NCBI GenBank assembly: GCA_964432415.1
Contig: CAYSNW010000006.1
Span: forward strand, 1 to 64,000
Origin: JAFECT01 sp964432415
GTDB lineage: Bacteria > Pseudomonadota > Alphaproteobacteria > Caulobacterales > Caulobacteraceae
Length of the DNA stretch: 64,000 nt
Reading direction: 5' to 3'
Position numbers and translations under genes: made by a program. The notes below the pieces were generated by a model. The model did no database searches and was not told the origin of the DNA. It saw nothing but the letters and a program-made list of their open reading frames with translations. Positions 59,107-64,000 of the stretch are shown here, piece after piece (the first letter of the stretch is position 1; every line of letters starts with the position of its first letter).

Positions 59107-60267
59107 ATGAGCGCCATGCCCGACTTCGACTTCCAGCTCGGCGAGACCGCCGACGCCATCCGTGACACCACCCGCCGCTTCGCGACCGACAAGATCGCGC
59201 CCATGGCGGCGGAGATCGACGAGAAGAACAAGTTCCCGCGCGAGCTGTGGCCCCAGATGGGCGAACTCGGCCTGCATGGGATCACCGCCGACGAGGAATA
59301 CGGCGGCCTGGGCCTGGGCTACCTCGAACACTGCGTGGCCATGGAGGAGGTGTCACGCGCCTCGGCCTCGATCGGCCTGAGCTACGGGGCCCACTCGAAC
59401 CTGTGCGTGAACCAGATCCGCCGGTGGGCCAACGCCGACCAGAAGGCGCGCTACCTGCCCAGGCTGATCTCGGGCGAGCACGTCGGCTCGCTGGCCATGT
59501 CGGAGGCCGGGTCAGGCTCGGACGTGGTGTCGATGAAGCTGCGCGCCGACCGGCGTGGCGAGCGCTATGTGCTGAACGGGACCAAGTTCTGGATCACCAA
59601 CGCGCCGGAGGCCGACACCCTGGTGGTCTACGCCAAGACCGCACCGGGCGAGGGCAGCCGCGGCATCACCGCCTTCCTGATCGAGAAGGGGTTCAAGGGT
59701 TTCTCCGTCTCCAAGAAGCTCGACAAGATGGGCATGCGCGGCTCCGACACCGCCGAGCTGGTGTTCGAGGACTGCGAGGTCCCGGAAGAAAACGTCATGG
59801 GGCCGGAGAACGGCGGCGTGGGCGTGCTGATGAGCGGGCTCGACTACGAGCGCGCGGTGCTGGCGGCGGGGCCGCTCGGCATCATGCAGGCCTGCCTGGA
59901 CGTGGTCATTCCCTACGTTCGTGAGCGCAAGCAGTTCGGCAAGGCGATCGGCTCATTCCAGCTGATGCAGGGCAAGGTCGCCGACATGTACGTCGCCCTG
60001 AACTCGGCAAGGGCCTATGTCTATGCGGTGGCCAGGGCCTGCGACGCGGGCAAGACCACCCGTTTCGACGCGGCCGGCGCCATCCTTCTGGCCTCGGAGA
60101 ACGCCGTGAAGACCGGTCTGGAGGCCATTCAGGCGCTGGGGGGTGCGGGATATACCAGGGAATGGCCCGTGGAGCGTTTCCTTCGCGACGCCAAGCTTTA
60201 CGATATCGGAGCCGGAACGAACGAGATTCGGCGTTTCCTCATCGGACGGGAGCTTTTGGGGGCATGA
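59107..60267 (+). CDS. ivd: Isovaleryl-CoA dehydrogenase
   Basis: 386 residues, acyl-CoA dehydrogenase family. SMSEAGSGSDV (FAD/substrate site), DKMGMRGSDTAELVFEDCEVP and the catalytic-base region MSGLDYERAVLAAGPLGIMQ, with Glu in the position specific to isovaleryl-CoA dehydrogenase (YER.VLA.GPLG), support the name. It acts in leucine catabolism, giving 3-methylcrotonyl-CoA. QALGGAGYTREWPVERFLRDAKLYDIGAGTNEIRR closes the family C-terminus. ATG 59107 is 11 bases after a hairpin repeat. The next gene overlaps it (ATGA). Confidence 0.92.
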   Translation: MSAMPDFDFQLGETADAIRDTTRRFATDKIAPMAAEIDEKNKFPRELWPQMGELGLHGITADEEYGGLGLGYLEHCVAMEEVSRASASIGLSYGAHSNLCVNQIRRWANADQKARYLPRLISGEHVGSLAMSEAGSGSDVVSMKLRADRRGERYVLNGTKFWITNAPEADTLVVYAKTAPGEGSRGITAFLIEKGFKGFSVSKKLDKMGMRGSDTAELVFEDCEVPEENVMGPENGGVGVLMSGLDYERAVLAAGPLGIMQACLDVVIPYVRERKQFGKAIGSFQLMQGKVADMYVALNSARAYVYAVARACDAGKTTRFDAAGAILLASENAVKTGLEAIQALGGAGYTREWPVERFLRDAKLYDIGAGTNEIRRFLIGRELLGA

Positions 60268-60779
60268 GCGATACAGCAGCCGTCGCGGTCAGCGGCGACA
60301 CCATTGACGAGGCGATGAAGCCGATCGTCAAGGTGGTCCAGGAACTGGTGCGCGCGTGGAATGCGGGTGACGCCCCGGGTTTTGCGGCCCAGTTCGGCGA
60401 GCAGGCGGACCTGATCCATCTTTTGGGCGGCCACCTGAGCGGCCGGGGCGCGATCGAACAGGCGCACCGCGCGCTGTTCGAGGGAACCTATGCCGGCAGT
60501 CAGATCGCCTACACGGTGGTCAAGCTCAAGCCGATCACCCCCAATGTGCTGGTGGTGTTCCTTCGTCAGAAGCTGACCTTCAAGGAGGGCGGCAAGACCC
60601 ACGAGATCCAGGGCAGCCCGACGCTGACGCTCCGGCGCGCCGAGGACGGCTGGAAGATCGCGGTGTTCCAGAACACCCGGGTGCTGGGCGCTCCCGCCGA
60701 CGATGGCGAGGAAGCGGCCCCGGCGGAGAAGCCCAAGGCCAAGAAGGCCGACAAGCCGGACAAGACGGCCAAGGCCTGA
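60264..60779 (+). CDS. SnoaL-like (DUF4440-type) protein with Lys-rich tail
   Basis: 171 residues. NTF2-like fold: VQELVRAWNAGDAPGFAAQFGEQADLIHLLGGHLSGRGAIEQAHRALFEGTYAGSQIAYTVVKLKPITPNVLVVFLRQKLTF. The C-terminal 30 residues are Lys/Ala/Pro-rich (KPKAKKADKPDKTAKA). ATG 60264 overlaps the ivd stop by four bases, so it is coupled. Its stop shares one base with the next ATG. A binding or scaffold role is possible; function unknown. Confidence 0.8.
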   Translation: MSDTAAVAVSGDTIDEAMKPIVKVVQELVRAWNAGDAPGFAAQFGEQADLIHLLGGHLSGRGAIEQAHRALFEGTYAGSQIAYTVVKLKPITPNVLVVFLRQKLTFKEGGKTHEIQGSPTLTLRRAEDGWKIAVFQNTRVLGAPADDGEEAAPAEKPKAKKADKPDKTAKA

Positions 60780-61174
60780 TGCGCCTGGCCCTGACCGCGG
60801 CGCTGGCGCTGACCCTGAGCGGTTGCGTCAGCGTCAAGGTCTCGCGCTGCGCGGCCGGCGAGCGTCGGGCGGAGGTGGCGCAGGTCTTCTTCGGGCGCAA
60901 TGTCGGCGATCGGGTGGGCGTTTCGGAGGCCGACTTCCAGGGATTTCTGGATGCGGAGGTGACGCCGCGTTTTCCGGACGGGCTCAGCGTGAGCGACGCG
61001 GCCGGCCAGTGGAAGGGCGCGGCAGGACCGGTGCGCGAGCCGTCGAAGGTGCTGACGGTGGTGCTGAAGCCGGGCGACCGGGCGAAGCTCGGCGCCATCA
61101 CGGCCGCCTACAAGGCGCGTTTTCAGCAGGAGTCGGTGCTGACCATCGTCGAACGCGGATGCGTCAGGTTCTGA
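60779..61174 (+). CDS. DUF3574 lipoprotein
   Basis: 131 residues with a lipobox (LALTLSGC, Cys16). The mature part has DUF3574 traits: AQVFFGRNVGDRVGVSEADFQGFLDAEVTPRFPDGLSVSDAAGQWKG and KAYKARFQQESVLTIVERGCVRF. Function unknown. Its ATG shares one base with the stop of the previous gene, making a three-gene transcript with ivd. Confidence 0.85.
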   Translation: MRLALTAALALTLSGCVSVKVSRCAAGERRAEVAQVFFGRNVGDRVGVSEADFQGFLDAEVTPRFPDGLSVSDAAGQWKGAAGPVREPSKVLTVVLKPGDRAKLGAITAAYKARFQQESVLTIVERGCVRF

Positions 61175-61487
61175 GCTCCAGATAATCGAAAGGCCGCCGG
61201 GTTTCCCCAGCGGCCTTTCCATTGTCGGACCGCGTTGCGGTCATCGCGACAGGCTTATCCGCGGCTCCTTGCGGAGACGAGGGACCAGTTCGCGACCACC
61301 GTTCGCGAGTTATGACAATGAGACACTGGTCACCTCCTTTCAGCTACCGTCGGCAAATCCCCGACACAGGTCGAAGTTAGGCGCCGTTCCAGCGGAACGG
61401 AAGAGGCTTCGCGTGCGACGCTAGGGCGTCTTTGAAAAACAAGGCCATATTTTACGCGCCGCACTTGGATTCCGATCGGGCCCTCAA
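61175..61487. other. Intergenic region with terminator and A+T-rich stretch
   Basis: 313 bases. The first 45 hold a terminator hairpin; the rest (61240-61487) is less G+C-rich than the surroundings and holds no gene. The promoter of the SEC-C gene must lie in it; TTTTACGCG and an AAAACAAGG segment are seen, but no consensus promoter. Confidence 0.6.
61188..61219 (+). terminator. Hairpin terminator after the ivd operon
   Basis: Perfect 10-bp stem GAAAGGCCGC (61188-61197) / GCGGCCTTTC (61210-61219) with a 12-base loop. The T-run is only inside the stem, so termination may be inefficient; no U-tail. Confidence 0.6.
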
Positions 61488-62423
61488 ATGTCACGACCTC
61501 CTGTTGATCGCCTCCTGCCACTGCCATGGGGCTCAGACGACGGATGTCCATGCGGGAGTGGGATGAGGTTTGGAGAGTGTTGCGAGAGGCCTGGTGCCAT
61601 CCCGTTGATAGGAGTGCCCAACCTCAGGCCACCTGGGGCAAAGACAGGGAAGTCGCACCCAAGATGCTACATGCGAGACACCCAAAATTGTTCAGAGAGT
61701 ATATCCCGAGAGCACTACATTTCTGCGGCGGTACTTCGTCAGTTCGATTCTTTGACGATACGTGGTTTTCCTTGGCAGGCCGCGGGCGAACGGCTCGGTC
61801 TCGCGCCCACGGCGCTCGCATCTAACATACTGTGCGAGCGTCATAACGCAGCGCTCTCGCCGCTGGATGAACTGGCGGGTCAGACCTTCAAGGTGTTTGT
61901 TGACGCTGCAAGGCATGCCGCCCGGCGATCCCTATCGCGGAAATCAGCCTACTTTCTCGCTAGCGGAGACGGGCTCGAACTTTGGCTGACAAAAGTCCTG
62001 GCGGGACTATTCCAAGGCAAGATCGCGGGAGTTGACGATCCCATTCTCCCTGGTAGTCGCACACTGGACATGAACCCCATCGTCGCGACTCTATCGGGCG
62101 CTAGACTCGCCTTTCCGTTGGGACTTCGCGCATCATTTGAAGCCGACTTCGAAGCGCCGCTTGAAATTCGTTTTGCACCCCTCTTGGGAATGACGGACAT
62201 GACCACTCGCGGCCTCAGAGTCATGATGCGCGCGGTCATGTTTGACTTGCTCACCGACGCCAGTGAATTGGGTCCGGAGTGGGTCGAGGATGATGCCGGA
62301 TATCGACCCTCAATCATCGACTTTGTAGGGCCTAATCGGACCAGCCGGATCGTTCTAACTTGGGAAGGCCAACGCACGTCAGGCAAACGCATTGCGATAA
62401 AGATCGAGGCGTCAGGGTCGTGA
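61488..62423 (+). CDS. SEC-C zinc-motif protein with HNH-like region
   Basis: 311 residues. The start has a SEC-C zinc motif (CPCGSGMRFGECC, residues 20-32), known from SecA C-termini and many accessory proteins. Residues 55-110 look like a degenerate HNH-type finger: CYMRDTQNCSESISREHYISAAVLRQF ... NILCERHNAALSPLDEL, with paired Cys/His that may hold zinc. The rest (about 115-311) is a soluble domain with no known motif. Base composition is clearly lower in G+C than neighbours, a sign of horizontal origin. It sits between the ivd operon and the flagellar cluster. Function unknown; a nuclease or defence role is only a guess. Confidence 0.7.
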   Translation: MSRPPVDRLLPLPWGSDDGCPCGSGMRFGECCERPGAIPLIGVPNLRPPGAKTGKSHPRCYMRDTQNCSESISREHYISAAVLRQFDSLTIRGFPWQAAGERLGLAPTALASNILCERHNAALSPLDELAGQTFKVFVDAARHAARRSLSRKSAYFLASGDGLELWLTKVLAGLFQGKIAGVDDPILPGSRTLDMNPIVATLSGARLAFPLGLRASFEADFEAPLEIRFAPLLGMTDMTTRGLRVMMRAVMFDLLTDASELGPEWVEDDAGYRPSIIDFVGPNRTSRIVLTWEGQRTSGKRIAIKIEASGS

Positions 62424-62478
62424 TCACTTTTCCTGGGTTGGACAAAGGGTTGCCACAACCATGGCGGATCACCCCCCG

Positions 62479-63273
62479 CTAAGTCACTCCGCCGCCGTGC
62501 TGGAAGCTCTCCACCAGCGATCCGGCGACGAGGCGCCAGCCGTCCACGAGTACGAAGAAGATCAGCTTGAACGGTAGCGAGACCACCACCGGCGGCAGCA
62601 TCATCATGCCCATGCTCATCAGCACGCTGGCCACGACAAGGTCGATGACCAGGAACGGCACGAACAGCAAAAAGCCGATCTCGAAGGCGCGCTTGAGCTC
62701 GGAGATCATGAAGGCCGGGGTGACGACCCGCAGCGGCAGGTCCATGGCCGTCTTGACCTTCTCGATCTTGGACAGCTTCACGAACAGGGCGAGGTCGCCG
62801 GGGCCGACCTGGTGCAGCATGAAGGCCTTCACCGGTTCCGACGCCGCGTCGAAGGCCTGGGGCAGCTCGATCTGCTTGTCGAGCAGGGGCTTGATCCCCT
62901 CATCGTAGGACTTGGTGAAGGTGGGACCCATCACCACCGCGGTCAGGAACAGAGAGAGCGAAACCAGCACGGCGTTGGGCGGGCTCTGCTGCAGGCCGAG
63001 GGCGGTGCGCAGCAGGGAGAGCACCACGGTGATGCGCACGAAGGAGGTGGTCATGATCACGATGGACGGCGCCAGCGACAGCACCGTCACTAGGGCGATC
63101 ATCTGGACCACGCGCTCGGTCAGGCCGCCGCCGTTGCCGAGGTCGAGATTGATGGCCTGGGCGGCGGCGACCGCCGGGAAGATCAGGCTAACGGCCGCGG
63201 TGATCAGCGACAGCTTCAGCGCCTGACGGGCTTCCTCGCGGGTGGGAAAGAGGGAGCGCAGGGGCGGCTTCAC
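62479..63273 (-). CDS. fliP: Flagellar export protein FliP
   Basis: 264 residues. Signal peptide, then the FliP fold: ALVTVLSLAPSIVIMTTSFVRITVVLSLLRTALGLQQSPPNAVLVSLSLFLTAVVMGP, and the C-terminal MGMMMLPPVVVSLPFKLIFFVLVDGWRLV. FliP forms the core of the flagellar type III export gate with FliQ and FliR. It starts four bases (ATGA) into the stop of fliO, so the two are coupled. Confidence 0.97.
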   Translation of the reverse strand: MKPPLRSLFPTREEARQALKLSLITAAVSLIFPAVAAAQAINLDLGNGGGLTERVVQMIALVTVLSLAPSIVIMTTSFVRITVVLSLLRTALGLQQSPPNAVLVSLSLFLTAVVMGPTFTKSYDEGIKPLLDKQIELPQAFDAASEPVKAFMLHQVGPGDLALFVKLSKIEKVKTAMDLPLRVVTPAFMISELKRAFEIGFLLFVPFLVIDLVVASVLMSMGMMMLPPVVVSLPFKLIFFVLVDGWRLVAGSLVESFQHGGGVT

Positions 63274-63548
63274 TGGTCGGCTCCGGCAGGCATGGACGGC
63301 GAGACGTCGCGGCCTTCGCCCAGCAGGATCAGGCGTTCGGCGCCGTCGACGCGCACCAGCAGGAGCCGCTGGGTCGGGCCCAGCACCAGGGTCTCGACCA
63401 CCGCCAGGCGCTTCTTCTCGCCGGCGCGGGACTGCAGCCGCGCCAGCAGGCCCGGCGCATAGCGTCGCGCGCCGACCCCGACCAGGCCGATCAGGCCGAT
63501 CACCACCGCCAGGGCCAGGATCGCCCTCAACACATCGAGAAAATTCAT
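63270..63548 (-). CDS. fliO: Flagellar assembly protein FliO
   Basis: 92 residues. One membrane helix (LRAILALAVVIGLIGLVGVGA), then the FliO domain (EKKRLAVVETLVLGPTQRLLLVRVDGAERLILLGEG). FliO helps FliP assemble the export gate. It is overlapped by fliP. It diverges from flgB across the shared intergenic region. Confidence 0.93.
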   Translation of the reverse strand: MNFLDVLRAILALAVVIGLIGLVGVGARRYAPGLLARLQSRAGEKKRLAVVETLVLGPTQRLLLVRVDGAERLILLGEGRDVSPSMPAGADQ

Positions 63549-63605
63549 CGTCCCGCCCAGGCTGCGCCGCTTCTGGCGCGCAGGTGAGAGGGTGAAGAAA
63601 CAGGG

Positions 63606-63620
63606 TTAACGGGCTCTTTA
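63606..63620. promoter_or_regulatory. CtrA-like box between fliO and flgB
   Basis: TTAA-CGGGCTC-TTTA (63606-63620), seven of eight bases with N7 spacing, in the 157-base divergent region of two flagellar operons. CtrA controls class II flagellar genes in Caulobacter. Binding here is inferred; no clear sigma-54 site was found by eye. Confidence 0.5.
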
Positions 63621-63705
63621 CCGAAAGGCCCTGTTAACCATGCGCGCGGCAAGTTCTTCCCAGCGTGGGCGCCGGTGCGCCCCGCACGCGTGAGGAGCCG
63701 CAGTC

Positions 63706-64000
63706 GTGGGCATGGACTCCATCCCCCTGTTCGCCGTGCTCAAGGGCCGGATGGACTATCTGAACCAGCGCCAGAAGGTGATCGCCGAGAACGTGGCCAA
63801 CGCCGATGTGGCGGGCTTCACCCCGAAGGACCTCAAGCCCCAGAATTTCTCCGACCTGGTCGCGTCCAACGGCGCGGGCGGCACGGTGCAGATGACCACG
63901 CTCTCGCCCGGACACCTGGGCGGGACCGGCGGGTTCGCGGCGGGCGGGGCCGGCGGCGGCGGTGAGGGCTCAAACTTCCAGTCGGTCACCGCGCCCGACT
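63706..64000 (+). CDS. flgB: Flagellar basal-body rod protein FlgB (3' end outside window)
   Basis: The first 98 residues are visible: MGMDSIPLFAVLKGRMDYLNQRQKVIAENVANADVAGFTPKDLKPQNF. This is the FlgB start, with the ENVANADVAGFTP rod-protein signature. A Gly/Ala-rich stretch (GGTGGFAAGGAGGGG) near 73-87 is unusual. GTG 63706 has AGGAG at nine bases; ATG 63712 is also possible. FlgB forms the proximal rod of the flagellum. Confidence 0.92.
   Translation, partial: MGMDSIPLFAVLKGRMDYLNQRQKVIAENVANADVAGFTPKDLKPQNFSDLVASNGAGGTVQMTTLSPGHLGGTGGFAAGGAGGGGEGSNFQSVTAPD

Overview
The window reads as a high-G+C alphaproteobacterial chromosome segment, most probably from the order Caulobacterales (Phenylobacterium- or Caulobacter-like; genus is inference). 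Reasons: an FtsZ with the Caulobacter-type C-terminal tail; a full SpmX polarity protein (lysozyme-like head, Pro/Glu-rich linker, two C-terminal membrane helices); CtrA-type TTAA-N7-TTAA boxes before spmX, ftsZ and a flagellar promoter; and intergenic palindromic repeats carrying GANTC, the CcrM methylation site. About 60 protein genes and one tRNA can be supported. No prophage, integrase, transposase or CRISPR array is visible.

Layout. 1-4.7 kb: a TPR protein tail, a CPBP protease, ftsZ with a strong terminator, and a two-gene unit resembling a zeta toxin with a small partner. 4.8-12.4 kb: secreted proteins of unknown role, a TPR/S41 protease, a racemase-like protein without catalytic cysteines, a membrane protein/XRE regulator pair under two matching operators, an ankyrin protein and a hemolysin III homologue. 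12.7-21.0 kb: one 8.25-kb gene for a giant autotransporter (11 IPT/TIG repeats, about nine Ig-like repeats, beta-barrel). 21-36 kb: an MBL hydrolase/MarR operon with twin operators, a BNR-propeller protein, a lipid kinase, a frameshifted histidine kinase, a cation/proton antiporter, a DUF6880 protein, a PQQ-type propeller protein and two winged-helix regulators.

35.9-39.6 kb is the envelope/repair run lpxC-bamD-recN. 39.8-47.7 kb holds a DUF4349 lipoprotein, a cytochrome P460, msrB, a second CPBP protease, a PDZ/multi-TM/GAF membrane protein, and a coupled pair (S41-like protein lacking its serine, plus a GlcG/HbpS protein). 47.8-55.2 kb holds pccA, small regulators and membrane proteins, a gluzincin-like secreted protein, lipB and an orphan FliN-like protein. 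55.4-61.2 kb: tRNA-Leu(GAG), mgtE, spmX, isovaleryl-CoA dehydrogenase and two small followers. 61.2-62.4 kb is a visibly less G+C-rich stretch with a SEC-C/HNH-like gene. The window ends in flagellar genes: fliP and fliO on the minus strand and flgB on the plus strand.

The most distinctive non-coding content is a set of palindromic element families at gene 3' ends. Two of them are CCACAC-repeat inverted repeats (31-bp and 27-bp perfect arms) in which the variable triplet changes on both arms together, a sign that pairing itself is conserved. No clear new multi-gene system was found. The best candidates for a second look are these elements, the giant autotransporter, the twin-operator regulator pairs and the SEC-C/HNH gene.
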